Shown here one piece after another: positions 51,969-61,425 of a DNA stretch of 64,000 bases. Each line of letters starts with the position of its first letter. Position 1 is the stretch's first letter. The translations under genes and the position numbers were made by a program. The notes below the pieces were generated by a model, which worked only from the letters and a program-made list of their open reading frames with translations, was not told the DNA's origin and searched no databases. The DNA is from Novosphingobium mangrovisedimenti (lineage in GTDB: Bacteria; Pseudomonadota; Alphaproteobacteria; Sphingomonadales; Sphingomonadaceae), in NCBI RefSeq assembly GCF_025153475.1, contig NZ_JANZXA010000006.1, positions 124,001-188,000 on the forward strand, in the 5' to 3' direction.

Positions 51969-53708
51969 ATGCCCCTTGCGCTCCTTTCCAGCCCGGGTTT
52001 CGGCGAGCGTCCGACTGCCGAAGCGGCGATCGAGGCCGCGCGGGCGGCGCTTGCGCGCGGGGACGGGATCGACGGCGAGATGAAACTGCGCGTGGCGCTC
52101 GACAACGGGGCGTCGCGCCGGGACGTCGCCGCGTGGATGGGCAGGGCCTATCTGGAACAGGACAATCGCGACAAGGCCCGCGAATGGCTGGCGCCGGGGA
52201 ACTTCTCCCCGGCCGGTGCCGCCGATGGCTGGCGGGCGCTGGGGCTGCTCGAACGGCTGGACGGCGACCTGGAGGCTTCCACCCGCGCTTATGGCAAGGC
52301 GCTGGAAATCACCCCCAACGACGCGTCGCTGTGGGTCGAGGTCGGCAGGATGCGCTATGTGGGAGGAGAGCACCGGCTGGCCATCGAGGCGGCCAAGCAT
52401 GCCCTTTCGCTCGATCCGGGCAATGTGCGTGCGCTGGAGTTCCGGGGCCAGATGGTGCGCGACCGTTATGGCCTGCTCGCTGCCGTTCCGTGGTTCGAGC
52501 AGGCGTTGCTGCAGGATCCACGGGACGTCTCGGTGCTGCTCGAATACGCCGCGACGCTGGGGGATCTGGGGCGGGCTTCCGAGGCGCTGACAGTCACGCG
52601 CCGGGTGCTCGAACTGGCGCCCGGGAATGCACGGGCCTACTACCTACAGGCAGTGATCGCCGCGCGCGCGGGCAACTACGATCTCGCGCGCGGGCTGCTG
52701 ATGCGCACGAAGGGCGAACTCGACTGGCAGCCGGGCGTGCAGATGCTGCACGGCGTGGTCGAGATCGCAAAGGGCAATCCATCGGCGGCGGCCGAGGCGC
52801 TGGAAGCGGTGCTGCGCGCCAAGCCGGACAGCATGCGGGCCAGGGAACTGCTGGCCCGTGCCATCTATCTTGCCGGTCAGTACCGCTATGCCACCTTGCG
52901 CTTTGCCGGTGACATCGCGCGCGAGGATGCTTCGCCCTACCTGCTTACCGTGGTCGCGCGCAGCTATGAGGTGCTAGGCGAACGCCAGAAAGCTGGCGAA
53001 CTGCTCGATCGGGCCGCGCGGACGCCGAGGCCGGCGTTGCACGTGGTGCCCGGGCAGGGGCGTATCGGGGAGATGCTCGCCCACGGACAGGCCGGCGCGG
53101 CGCAGGCCGTCGCGGAATCCGACGTCCGCGAGGATCCCGGCTTCTACGACAATCAGGCTCTGGCAGGGGATGTGCAGCTTGCCCTCGGGCATCCTGTGGC
53201 GGCACAGGAACACTATGCCGCGGCGGCCGAGATCCGCATGCCTGCAAGCCTGTTCCGGCGCCGCTTCGAAGCCTATGTCATGGCGGGCGATCTCAAGGGA
53301 GGAAAGGACCTGGTCGAGGGCTACCTGCGGCAGAATCCCACGAGCCGTCCGGCCTTGCGGGCGGCGGCGAGGCTGGCGATCGGGACCGGCGACATGCCCC
53401 GAGCGAGCGCGATCCTCACCTGGCTGCGCGACACCGGAGACGCGCGCGACGTGCAACTGCTGTGCGACCTTGCCATGGTGCAGGCCGGCGAGGGGGATAT
53501 TGAGGGCGCGCGCGGCAGTGCGCTCGCGGCTTATCGCCTCCAGCGGGCCAGCCCTCTTGCCACGCAGGCGCTGGGATACAGCTATGCCATGCTCGGCGAT
53601 CGGGCAGAGGCCGCACGGGCCCTGCTCGACAAGGCCGAGGCGATGGTGGGTAGCACGCCGCTGATCGCACAGGCGCGCCGGCAGTTGCGCTCCAGGCAGC
53701 CGGCCTGA
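51969..53708 (+). CDS. prsT: TPR-repeat protein of the EPS system (PrsT-like), uncertain N-terminus
   Basis: An about 579-residue protein built of tandem tetratricopeptide repeats (for example the helix pair around WRALGLLERLDGDLEASTRAY, and similar units to the end), after a hydrophobic signal segment. In PEP-CTERM operons PrsT, a large TPR lipoprotein, follows PrsK-PrsR. The ATG at 51969 is the first in-frame standard start after PrsR, but the hydrophobic segment WGRRRLAFALAALVM begins before it, starting with a tryptophan codon. One G fewer in the GGGG run at 51928-51931 would open ATG 51926 and give a normal signal peptide, so a sequence error, a frameshift mutation or an upstream start (51867, inside prsR) are possible. 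Confidence 0.7.
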   Translation: MPLALLSSPGFGERPTAEAAIEAARAALARGDGIDGEMKLRVALDNGASRRDVAAWMGRAYLEQDNRDKAREWLAPGNFSPAGAADGWRALGLLERLDGDLEASTRAYGKALEITPNDASLWVEVGRMRYVGGEHRLAIEAAKHALSLDPGNVRALEFRGQMVRDRYGLLAAVPWFEQALLQDPRDVSVLLEYAATLGDLGRASEALTVTRRVLELAPGNARAYYLQAVIAARAGNYDLARGLLMRTKGELDWQPGVQMLHGVVEIAKGNPSAAAEALEAVLRAKPDSMRARELLARAIYLAGQYRYATLRFAGDIAREDASPYLLTVVARSYEVLGERQKAGELLDRAARTPRPALHVVPGQGRIGEMLAHGQAGAAQAVAESDVREDPGFYDNQALAGDVQLALGHPVAAQEHYAAAAEIRMPASLFRRRFEAYVMAGDLKGGKDLVEGYLRQNPTSRPALRAAARLAIGTGDMPRASAILTWLRDTGDARDVQLLCDLAMVQAGEGDIEGARGSALAAYRLQRASPLATQALGYSYAMLGDRAEAARALLDKAEAMVGSTPLIAQARRQLRSRQPA

Positions 53709-53720
53709 CTGGCGGCCGCG

Positions 53721-54593
53721 CTATTTCTTCGGCTGGTAGGTCTGCTCCGGTCCGGGGAAAGCCCGCGTACGGACTTCCTCGGCGTATTTCGCGGCCGTTT
53801 CCGAGATCATCCCGGCAATGTCGCCATAGCGTTTCACGAAGCGGGGCACGCGTTCGAACATGCCGAGCATGTCTTCGGTAACGAGCACCTGACCGTCGCA
53901 CTGTGCGGAGGCGCCGATGCCGATGACGGGAATTTCGATGCTCTGGGTAAGGGCCACGGCAATCGGCTCGATCACGCCTTCGACCACGACGGCGAAAGCG
54001 CCGGCATCGGCCACGGCCTTGCCATCGGCGATGATCTTCGCGTGCTCTTCCTGGCTGCGCCCGCGTGCGCCATAGCCGCCGAGCGCGTTCACGGCCTGCG
54101 GGGTGAGCCCGACGTGGGCCATGACGGGGATGCCGCGCTGGGTCAGGAAGGAAATGGTCTCGGCCATGGCCTGCCCGCCTTCGAGCTTGACCGCGGCGCA
54201 CCCGGTTTCGGACATGATCCGGCTGGCCGCCGCGAACGCCTGCTGCGGGCTCGCCTCGTAGGCGCCGAAGGGCATGTCGACGATCACCAGCGAGTGATAG
54301 GAACCGCGCACGACCGCCGCGCCGTGCGCGACCATCATGTCGAGCGTGACCTGCAGCGTGGAGGGCAGGCCGTAGATCACCTGTCCCAGTGAATCCCCCA
54401 CCAGCAGCATGTCGCAGTGCTGGTCGAGCAACTGCGCCTGCCGGGCGGTATAGGCCGTGAGCATGACCAGCGGTTCTTCGGTCTTGCCCTCGAACTTGCG
54501 CCGCTGGACGGCGGGCACGGTCAGGCGCTTCATCGGCGCGGGGGTGGGATTGGCGCGGCTGGTCGCGGTGTCGAGCTGGAAGGTCGTGGACAT
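53721..54593 (-). CDS. panB: 3-methyl-2-oxobutanoate hydroxymethyltransferase
   Basis: A 290-residue enzyme of pantothenate synthesis that makes ketopantoate from 2-oxoisovalerate and methylenetetrahydrofolate. Family features: [11 protein letters not shown] (metal-binding Asp), AVKLEGG and [10 protein letters not shown], and [14 protein letters not shown]. Full family length with a short N-terminal extension. The Met at 54593 is in-frame with the extension; Met at codon 21 is an alternative. It is convergent with the TPR gene (12 bp) and divergent from the permease. Confidence 0.93.
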   Translation of the reverse strand: MSTTFQLDTATSRANPTPAPMKRLTVPAVQRRKFEGKTEEPLVMLTAYTARQAQLLDQHCDMLLVGDSLGQVIYGLPSTLQVTLDMMVAHGAAVVRGSYHSLVIVDMPFGAYEASPQQAFAAASRIMSETGCAAVKLEGGQAMAETISFLTQRGIPVMAHVGLTPQAVNALGGYGARGRSQEEHAKIIADGKAVADAGAFAVVVEGVIEPIAVALTQSIEIPVIGIGASAQCDGQVLVTEDMLGMFERVPRFVKRYGDIAGMISETAAKYAEEVRTRAFPGPEQTYQPKK

Positions 54594-54714
54594 GGGAAGG
54601 TCTTAGCCAAGGCGGAGAAATTCTGCAAAGCTGGGGAACTGTTTGCTCTTCGCTCTTGCCATGCGTTCGCATGTCGCTAGCGTCCGCACATCCATAAATT
54701 CCGGGGGTCCACGC

Positions 54715-56277
54715 ATGTTCGGACGCGTCAAACCGCTTGATGCCATTCTGGCGACAGCGGAAAAAAAATCTCTCCACCGATCTTTGGGGCCCGTGCAGCT
54801 CACGCTGCTCGGCGTCGGTGCCATCATCGGTACGGGTATCTTCGTACTCACCGCAGCAGCGGCGCAGAAGGCCGGACCGGGGATGTTGTGGAGCTTTGTA
54901 ATCGCGGGCTTTGTCTGCGCGGTAGCGGCTCTGTGCTATTCGGAACTGGCATCGATGGTGCCGGTTTCGGGCTCCGCCTATACCTATTCCTATGCCGTGG
55001 TCGGAGAGATCCTTGCCTGGATGGTGGGCTGGGCCCTGATCCTCGAATATGCCGTGGCCGCCTCCGCCGTTTCGGTGGGTTGGTCGGGCTACTTCATGGG
55101 CCTGTTGAAGAGTTGGACCGGTTTCGAGTTACCAGCGGCCCTGGCCGCGGGGCCGACCTGGTCGCTCACGGGCGTTGATTTCAGCTCGGGCGTCATCAAC
55201 GTCCCGGCCATTGTCGTTGCCCTTTCCGTTACCGCGCTGCTGATGATCGGCACGAAGGAAAGTGCGACTTTCAATGCGATCCTCGTTGCCATCAAGGTGA
55301 CTGCGCTCATCATGTTCATCGCGCTGGCACTGCCCGCGATGAACGGCGAACACTTCGCGCCCTTTGCTCCGAACGGCTGGTTCGGCCCTCCGGGAACCAG
55401 CGGCATGGGTATTGTCGGCGCGGCGGCGTCGATCTTCTTCGCCTATGTCGGCTTCGACGCGGTTTCCACCGCAGCCGAGGAAACCAAGAATCCGCAGCGC
55501 AACGTCCCGATCGGCCTGATCGGCAGCCTTGCGATCTGCACCATCTTCTATCTCTTCGTCGCTGCGGGTGCCATCGGTGCCATCGGTGCGCAGCCGACCG
55601 AACTCGGCGTCCAGCCCGGATCTCCCGAATTCGCGCGCCAGTGCGCCGCGCTCGCCCAGCAGGGGCAGGAGCCGCTGGTCTGCTCGAAGGAGGCACTGGC
55701 GCACGTCCTGCGGGCGATCAACTACACCTGGGCCGGCGACCTTATCGGCCTTGCCGCCAACCTGGCGTTGCCGTCGGTGATCCTGATGATGCTCTATGGC
55801 CAGACCCGCATCTTCTTCGTCATGGCCCGCGACGGCCTGCTGCCGGAGAAGCTCGCGACTGTGCACCCGAAGTGGAAGACACCGCATATCGTCACGATGC
55901 TGACCGGCATTTTCGTAGCCATCGCGGCTGCATTGCTGCCCGTAGGCCAGCTTGCCGACATCTCGAACTCGGGCACGCTCTTCGCGTTCTTCATGGTGTC
56001 GATTGCCGTGGTGGTGCTGCGGTTGAAGGACCCGAAGCGGGTCCGTCCCTTCCGCACGCCGTTCGTCTGGGTGATCGCGCCGATTTCGGCCCTTGGCTGT
56101 CTTGCGCTCTATTTCAACCTGCCGCCGGAAGCGATGCTTGTGCTTCCGGTCTGGGGTGGCATCGGCCTAGTCGTCTATTTCTCCTATGGGCGCCGCAAGA
56201 GCCACGTCGGACTCGGCAAGATCGAAATCCACGAGGACGATCCGGATGCCCCGCCGCAGCCGGTTCCGCCGATCTGA
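54715..56277 (+). CDS. APC-superfamily amino acid permease (CAT type)
   Basis: A 520-residue polytopic transporter with about 12-14 hydrophobic segments. GVGAIIGTGIFVLTA is the first unwound helix of the APC family and FFAYVGFDAVSTAAEETKNPQR is the loop motif of the cationic amino-acid branch. It moves amino acids across the inner membrane with protons or sodium. The ATG at 54715 fits the family start MFGRVKPLDA-. A rho-independent terminator follows at 56302. Confidence 0.88.
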   Translation: MFGRVKPLDAILATAEKKSLHRSLGPVQLTLLGVGAIIGTGIFVLTAAAAQKAGPGMLWSFVIAGFVCAVAALCYSELASMVPVSGSAYTYSYAVVGEILAWMVGWALILEYAVAASAVSVGWSGYFMGLLKSWTGFELPAALAAGPTWSLTGVDFSSGVINVPAIVVALSVTALLMIGTKESATFNAILVAIKVTALIMFIALALPAMNGEHFAPFAPNGWFGPPGTSGMGIVGAAASIFFAYVGFDAVSTAAEETKNPQRNVPIGLIGSLAICTIFYLFVAAGAIGAIGAQPTELGVQPGSPEFARQCAALAQQGQEPLVCSKEALAHVLRAINYTWAGDLIGLAANLALPSVILMMLYGQTRIFFVMARDGLLPEKLATVHPKWKTPHIVTMLTGIFVAIAAALLPVGQLADISNSGTLFAFFMVSIAVVVLRLKDPKRVRPFRTPFVWVIAPISALGCLALYFNLPPEAMLVLPVWGGIGLVVYFSYGRRKSHVGLGKIEIHEDDPDAPPQPVPPI

Positions 56278-56301
56278 GCTTCGATGCGATAAAGAGGGAA
56301 G

Positions 56302-56331
56302 GGGGAGCCGCTGCGCTCCCCTTTTCTTTTT
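56302..56331 (+). terminator. Rho-independent terminator of the permease gene
   Basis: GGGGAGC (56302-56308) and GCTCCCC (56315-56321) form a 7-bp GC stem with a 6-base loop, followed by TTTTCTTTTT. It lies 24 bases after the permease stop. Confidence 0.9.
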
Positions 56332-56379
56332 GCGCATGAGGCATGGAAGGCGGCGGCGCAGCGCTTGCTAGGGAAAATG

Positions 56380-56387
56380 TTAACCAT
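56380..56387. promoter_or_regulatory. CtrA-like half-site (TTAACCAT)
   Basis: TTAACCAT is the alternative CtrA site described in Caulobacter-type regulons. It lies 40 bases upstream of the tiny open frame at 56427. A single short motif in a 404-bp gap (56278-56680) may be chance; otherwise this gap holds the terminator, the tiny frame and no other gene. Confidence 0.35.
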
Positions 56388-56426
56388 TGTCGTTCATCAT
56401 GGCGGCAAGCCAAATGGAGAGCCGCT

Positions 56427-56516
56427 GTGAACCCGTTTCTCATCTTCCACCCGGATCTGGCCCTGCGTTACTACATCAGCGTTCGTCGCCAACTGGCGAT
56501 CATGGCTATCGCCTGA
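56427..56516 (+). CDS. Possible 29-residue small protein
   Basis: A GTG-started frame encoding MNPFLIFHPDLALRYYISV and about ten more residues, ending in AIA. GGAGAG lies 6-7 bases upstream. The frame carries bulky hydrophobic and aromatic residues with a few Arg, so it could be a short membrane or secreted peptide. It lies after the permease terminator and the TTAACCAT motif, in a region with no other gene. Evidence is only the ribosome site, the open frame and its position. Confidence 0.35.
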   Translation: MNPFLIFHPDLALRYYISVRRQLAIMAIA

Positions 56517-56680
56517 CCTGAGCCGAAGATCACTGCCGGTAAAACAGACGGCAGGATCTGTTTCCGCGACAGGTAAGTCCTGCACTAATCGCCCCGCAAC
56601 GAAACAGTCACTTTCTTGTTGCTTCTTCGACTGGCCGCTTTGCTGTATGGAACAGGCAGCGGAGGGAGGTCGAACGCGTC

Positions 56681-57409
56681 ATGACCGCAAAGGCATCGCT
56701 GAAGGCAGTTGCTGCGCGCATGGCCGCTGCGGCTATTGTTTACCCGTTTCTTTGCGGAGCTGCGCAGGCGAAGGATGCGCCGCAGATGGCGCATCTGCAG
56801 GATGTAAACGGCACGCCCACGGGCAGCGGGCGACCGGGTTCCACTGACAGCCCCGGAGAAAACGCCACGCATATCTATGTCGAGGCACCGACGGGTACTG
56901 TCAGCGTGGGGGCTTCCTACGCAACAGGCGGTGCCTGGCGTTATCCCGACCGGTCGGGAGATGGCCATGGTTTCGCGGTGGTGGGCTTTTCCGCAGTGCC
57001 GGTCTATCCGCGGGTGAGCCTCAAGGGCGTTCCCCTAGGCCTTCCCGTTTCCGCAGCGCATATCTCGAGTTCTTACGGGCTTCGCCGCCATCCGATCCTC
57101 GGTGGCGTGCGGCAGCATGCGGGGGTCGACCTGGCTGTTCCCGAAGGTACGCCGGTAAAGGCCACGACCGACGGCGTCGTGACGCATGCCGGTTGGTCGG
57201 GAGGCTATGGCCTGCTGGTGCAAGTACGGCAGGCCAAAGGGGTGGAAACCCGTTATGCGCACCTTTCGCACATTTCGACGTCGGTCGGACAGCACGTGAA
57301 GGCTGGAGATGTCCTGGGGCAGGCCGGTTCCACGGGTCGGTCCACGGGGCCGCACGTGCATTACGAAGTGCGCGTCGACGGGCACCCGGTGAACCCTCTT
57401 TCCAAATAA
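56681..57409 (+). CDS. M23-family (LytM) peptidase-domain protein
   Basis: A 242-residue secreted protein. Signal peptide ends at about CGAAQAKD. The LytM domain carries HPILGGVRQHAGVDL (His-x3-Asp) and GPHVHYEVRVDG (His-x-His), the zinc ligands of active enzymes, and SSYGLRRHP. It cleaves peptidoglycan crossbridges or, if regulatory, activates amidases like AmiC. A spacer of about 90 residues lies between signal and catalytic domain. Followed by an AT-rich gap. Confidence 0.87.
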   Translation: MTAKASLKAVAARMAAAAIVYPFLCGAAQAKDAPQMAHLQDVNGTPTGSGRPGSTDSPGENATHIYVEAPTGTVSVGASYATGGAWRYPDRSGDGHGFAVVGFSAVPVYPRVSLKGVPLGLPVSAAHISSSYGLRRHPILGGVRQHAGVDLAVPEGTPVKATTDGVVTHAGWSGGYGLLVQVRQAKGVETRYAHLSHISTSVGQHVKAGDVLGQAGSTGRSTGPHVHYEVRVDGHPVNPLSK

Positions 57410-57622
57410 TTCAACGCACTACCTTCATTGTCGAATACTTGGGAGTAACATTGTCCCGAGTGGTTATGTGTGTCTGCATCATGCTGGATTCATTTACGCA
57501 TAGTGATCTTTATCTATGTCGCGAGAAGTGGACCATTTTAGGTCATCTCCTATTATGCCTTTTATATAACAGGCTAAGTCTGCATCATGTTTTCAAGAAG
57601 CACACAGGGGGTGATTCTTGTT
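57410..57622. other. AT-richer intergenic region without a gene
   Basis: The 213-base stretch is clearly lower in GC than the rest, with runs such as CTTTTATATAAC and CATTTTAGG. It should hold the promoter for the FAD oxidoreductase operon. No convincing open frame or structural RNA is seen. The base composition may point to a horizontally acquired join or just to a promoter. Confidence 0.5.
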
Positions 57623-59182
57623 ATGCAGACGATAGATGTCGATGTGGCGATCATCGGTGCAGGGCCCGCCGGCCTTACCGCAGGCTATCTTCTTTCCAAG
57701 AAGGGCAAGCGCGTGGCGATCATCGAAAAGGACGCGACCTATGTCGGTGGAATAAGCCGCACGGTCGAGCACGAAGGCTATCGCTTCGACATTGGCGGGC
57801 ACCGTTTCTTTTCGAAAAGTCAGCAGGTTGTCGACCTGTGGAACGAGATTCTTCCCGACGACTTCATTCAGCGTCCGCGCATGAGCCGGATCTACTACGA
57901 GGGCAAGTACTACTCGTATCCGCTCCGGGCCTTCGAGGCGCTGTACAACCTTGGCCTGTTCCGTTCGGCGGCCTGCATGGCCAGCTATCTGCAGGCCAAG
58001 CTGTTTCCGGTAAAGGACGTGAAGAGTTTCGAGGACTGGACGACCAACCAGTTTGGCCGAAAGCTCTATTCGATATTCTTCAAGACCTACACCGAGAAGG
58101 TCTGGGGCATGCCCTGCGATGAAATGAGCGCGGACTGGGCTGCCCAGCGGATCAAGGGTCTCTCGCTCTGGGGTGCGGTGATGGATGGGCTCAAGCGCTC
58201 GCTGGGCCTGCACCGTGCGCCGAACGACGGGCAGGCGGTGAAGACCTTGCTCGAAACCTTCCGCTACCCGCGTCTTGGGCCGGGGATGATGTGGGAAGCC
58301 GCGCGCGACAAGATCGAGGCCGCCGGATCCCGTGTCTACATGGGCCATGCGCTGGAGAGCCTCTCCTCGGACGGGCGCGGCGGGTGGCGGATGACTGCCG
58401 GCAGTGCCGATGGCGGCCTTGTCGTCACGTCGCGGGACGTCATCAGCTCGGCGCCGATGCGCGAACTGGCTGCGCGCATGGACCCGAAGCCGAAAACCGA
58501 CATTCAGGCCGCCAGACTGAAGTATCGCGACTTCCTGACGGTCGCCCTCAAGATCCGCTCCGAGGAACTCTTTCCGGACAACTGGATCTACATTCACGAC
58601 AGCAAGGTCCAGGTCGGGCGCATCCAGAACTTCCGGTCGTGGTCGCCTGAAATGGTGCCGCAATCGGACGTGGCCTGCGTGGGGCTCGAATACTTCTGCT
58701 TCGAGGGCGACGGGCTGTGGTCGGCTTCGGACGACGAGCTGGTCGCGCTGGCGACGCGGGAAATGGCCATTCTGGGGTTGTGCGATCCGGCCGATGTGCT
58801 GGGCGGTGTGGTCGTGCGCCAGGAAAAGGCCTATCCTGTCTACGATGATGCCTATGCGGACAATGTCGCGGCCATCCGCCACGAACTGGAGGAGGAATTT
58901 CCGTCCCTTCATCTCGTGGGGCGCAACGGCATGCACCGCTACAACAATCAGGACCATGCGATGATGACCGCCATGCTGACCGTGGAGAACATCCTGGCCG
59001 GCAAGCGCGTCTACGACATCTGGTGCGTGAACGAGGATGCCGAGTATCACGAGGCGGGCGACGAGGGCGTGCAGGAAACCCTGCCTGCCCGCGCGGTCAC
59101 CAGGGATCAGGCGGTGGCGCTGGCGTCGGTGCGCGAAGTGCCGCAGCGTGCCCGGTCCGGCAAAGTCAGGAAGGCCGCCTGA
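57623..59182 (+). CDS. FAD-dependent oxidoreductase of the UDP-galactopyranose mutase/amine oxidase type
   Basis: A 519-residue flavoprotein. IIGAGPAGLTAGYLL is the FAD-binding loop, followed by GGISRTVEHEGYRFDIGGHRFFSK, a Gly-Gly-His region seen in UDP-galactopyranose mutase-like proteins. DFLTVALKI and GLEYFCFEGD are later strands. Such proteins often adjoin GtrA genes and modify lipid-linked sugars. ATG 57623 has GGGGG upstream. A run of genes GtrA and a GT-C protein follow with one-to-few-base gaps. Exact reaction unknown. Confidence 0.78.
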   Translation: MQTIDVDVAIIGAGPAGLTAGYLLSKKGKRVAIIEKDATYVGGISRTVEHEGYRFDIGGHRFFSKSQQVVDLWNEILPDDFIQRPRMSRIYYEGKYYSYPLRAFEALYNLGLFRSAACMASYLQAKLFPVKDVKSFEDWTTNQFGRKLYSIFFKTYTEKVWGMPCDEMSADWAAQRIKGLSLWGAVMDGLKRSLGLHRAPNDGQAVKTLLETFRYPRLGPGMMWEAARDKIEAAGSRVYMGHALESLSSDGRGGWRMTAGSADGGLVVTSRDVISSAPMRELAARMDPKPKTDIQAARLKYRDFLTVALKIRSEELFPDNWIYIHDSKVQVGRIQNFRSWSPEMVPQSDVACVGLEYFCFEGDGLWSASDDELVALATREMAILGLCDPADVLGGVVVRQEKAYPVYDDAYADNVAAIRHELEEEFPSLHLVGRNGMHRYNNQDHAMMTAMLTVENILAGKRVYDIWCVNEDAEYHEAGDEGVQETLPARAVTRDQAVALASVREVPQRARSGKVRKAA

Positions 59183-59184
59183 AG

Positions 59185-59625
59185 ATGGAGATCAACCCGT
59201 CCCGCAGGCTGGGTCTGTCGGATCTGTTGCAGCAGATGATGCGTCTGCGCATTGCCCGCTATTGCGGTGCCAGCGTGGTCGCGCTGGGCGCGGACATGGG
59301 ATCGTTCCTCATCCTGCTGCAGGTGGGCATGGTGGCGACACTGGCCTCCGCGGCGAGCTACAGTCTCGGCATTCTGGTCCACTGGCTGCTTTCCAGCCGC
59401 GCTGTCTTCCATGATACCGTGGCGGGCGACGGCCTGGCGCGCACCCGGCAGAAGGTTCTCTTCGTCCTGTCCGCGCTGGCGGGACTTGCCCTTACCACGC
59501 TCATCGTGGGGGTGGGCGACTACACGGGCGTCGACCCCAGGCTGGCCAAGGTCCTGGCGGTTGTCGCCAGCTTCATGCTCACCTGGGGCCTGCGTAGCCG
59601 GATCGTTTTTCGCGGCGGAGAGTGA
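59185..59625 (+). CDS. GtrA-like integral membrane protein
   Basis: A 146-residue protein with four hydrophobic segments and the GtrA pattern (RYCGASVVALGADMGSF, LGILVHWLLSSRAVF, and at the end SFMLTWGLRSRIVF). GtrA proteins flip or carry lipid-linked glucose for O-antigen or teichoic acid glycosylation. It begins 3 bases after the flavoprotein and overlaps the next start. Arg-rich tail in the cytoplasm. Confidence 0.85.
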   Translation: MEINPSRRLGLSDLLQQMMRLRIARYCGASVVALGADMGSFLILLQVGMVATLASAASYSLGILVHWLLSSRAVFHDTVAGDGLARTRQKVLFVLSALAGLALTTLIVGVGDYTGVDPRLAKVLAVVASFMLTWGLRSRIVFRGGE

Positions 59626-61418
59626 TGCCGAACAAGACCGATGTGCCGGCAGAAGGTCCGGCATTCCAGGAGATCTGCTGGCCATGGCTCGCCCGGGTAA
59701 AGGCCTGGCATGTCTGGCTCGTCTATGCATTGCTGATCGGGGGGCTCGGGGCCAGCAGAATTGGGGTCATGAAGCTCTACGGGCCGGACGACTACATGCG
59801 TCTGCTCGAGGTTCGCGACCTTCTCGCGGGACAAGGGTGGTTCGACCTGCGCCAATATCGCATGAACCCGCCAATCGGCGCGGACATGCACTGGTCGCGG
59901 CTGGTAGACCTGCCGCTGGCGTTTTTCATCGTCCTGTTGAAGCCACTGTTCGGACAACCGCTGGCAGAAGGGGCGGCGGTGATTTTCGTTCCGCTGCTGG
60001 AACTGGGCTGCGCGATGGCCCTGTCTGCCGCACTTCTGAAGAAGCTGGGCACAAGCCAGGTGCTTCAGGTGACGGGGGCGACTCTGGTCGCATTTTTCCC
60101 GATGCTGATATTCAACTTCTCTCCCGGGCGAATAGACCATCATGGCTGGCAGGCGATCTGTCTGCTGGCTGCGGCGCTGTGCCTCGTGCGGATCAACTCG
60201 CCGCGTGCAGCTTTCGTCGGCGGCGCCCTTGCCGCTGTTCAGCTTGCGATTTCTCTGGAGGGACTTCCGCTCGTTGCGACCCTGGCAGCGCTCTATGGTC
60301 TCGTTTTCGTTCTCTGGGCGATTCCGGCGGTGGTCTGGTTCCTGTCCGGCCTCGCCTTGTTCAGTCTTGTCCTTTTCGCAACTGCCAGGGAACCGGGCGC
60401 CTATCAGGTTCTGCATTGCGACGTCGTTTCCTGGCCGCATCTCGTGGCATTCGCGATCTCCGCGCTGCTTGCCGGCTTCGCCGTTCGGCTGTTCCGCGAA
60501 AAAGGGCCCATTTGGCGGGCGGCGGGCCTGCTCCCGCTGCCATTGGTGGCAATGCCGCTGGTCTACGGCGTCCTTGGGGTCTGTGCGATCAACCCGTTTG
60601 CCGATCTCGATCCGTTCCTGAAGCAGGAATGGTACATGCAGATCAGGGAAGGCATGCCGATCTACGCACAAGGCGTGAAGGCCGTGACCACGGTCTTCTG
60701 GGTGGGCGGGCTGATCATTGCAGGATATGTGTCGATCGTCAGGGGTGACGAAGACCGGGACCGCCGCCGGGCCTGGATGCTGCTGTTCCTGCTGGCCATT
60801 GTCGCATGGATCTTGTCGCTGGTGGTCTACCGTTCGACGATATTCGCGCAAGTCCTGGCCATACCCTTTGCAGCCGTTCTGCTTGGAATATACTTGCCGC
60901 GTGCCCGGGCCATTAGTTCGCCATTGCTTCGGATTGTACTGACGATCGTCTGCGGCGTTGCCATATTGCCGCTGGTGACTTCTGAACTCGTCGCAAAGGT
61001 TGGGAATCAGCCTGACGATGCCCCGCCGCCGCAAGTTGCAAACGGCCGCAATTCATGCGTGATCAAGGACCTCGGCAAGCTCAAGCCGAGCCATCTGTTC
61101 ACGACCCTGAGCCTGGGGGCTTCGATAATCGCGTCCACGCATCACACCGTCGTGGCTGGAAACTACCATCGCAACGGTGAGAAGATCCGCGAAGTCCTTC
61201 TGGCATTCGAGGGAAACCCCGCGAATGCGGAGCGATTGGTCAAGGCCAACCATGCCGACTATGTCGTGATCTGTGCGAGGCTCCCCGGGGGCAAGGGCGA
61301 AACGGCGCGGCGGCGGGACAGCCTTATCAACAACCTGCAGAGGGGCGACGTGCCGGATTGGCTCCAGCCGGTCAACGGGCTGGGGCACTCTCTTCTGCGC
61401 GTCTATCGGGTGCGCTAG
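59625..61418 (+). CDS. GT-C type polytopic membrane glycosyltransferase
   Basis: A 597-residue membrane protein with about 11-12 hydrophobic segments. The first extracellular loop contains YGPDDYMRLLEV, a DD motif that can bind metal, and another loop GRIDHHGWQ contains DHH, both as expected in GT-C enzymes that use a lipid-phosphate sugar donor. The C-terminal part (about residues 455-597) is soluble. It shares a base with the GtrA stop (TGATG), so all three genes are an operon; GtrA would flip the donor. Family membership (GT39/GT66-like) is an inference. Confidence 0.7.
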   Translation: MPNKTDVPAEGPAFQEICWPWLARVKAWHVWLVYALLIGGLGASRIGVMKLYGPDDYMRLLEVRDLLAGQGWFDLRQYRMNPPIGADMHWSRLVDLPLAFFIVLLKPLFGQPLAEGAAVIFVPLLELGCAMALSAALLKKLGTSQVLQVTGATLVAFFPMLIFNFSPGRIDHHGWQAICLLAAALCLVRINSPRAAFVGGALAAVQLAISLEGLPLVATLAALYGLVFVLWAIPAVVWFLSGLALFSLVLFATAREPGAYQVLHCDVVSWPHLVAFAISALLAGFAVRLFREKGPIWRAAGLLPLPLVAMPLVYGVLGVCAINPFADLDPFLKQEWYMQIREGMPIYAQGVKAVTTVFWVGGLIIAGYVSIVRGDEDRDRRRAWMLLFLLAIVAWILSLVVYRSTIFAQVLAIPFAAVLLGIYLPRARAISSPLLRIVLTIVCGVAILPLVTSELVAKVGNQPDDAPPPQVANGRNSCVIKDLGKLKPSHLFTTLSLGASIIASTHHTVVAGNYHRNGEKIREVLLAFEGNPANAERLVKANHADYVVICARLPGGKGETARRRDSLINNLQRGDVPDWLQPVNGLGHSLLRVYRVR

Positions 61419-61425
61419 GGCGCTT

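Noticed and set aside
47023..53708. Expectation of a complete PEP-CTERM/exosortase system
   Set aside because: The prsK, prsR and TPR genes are present, but no exosortase gene or PEP-CTERM sorting-signal protein is seen in the window.
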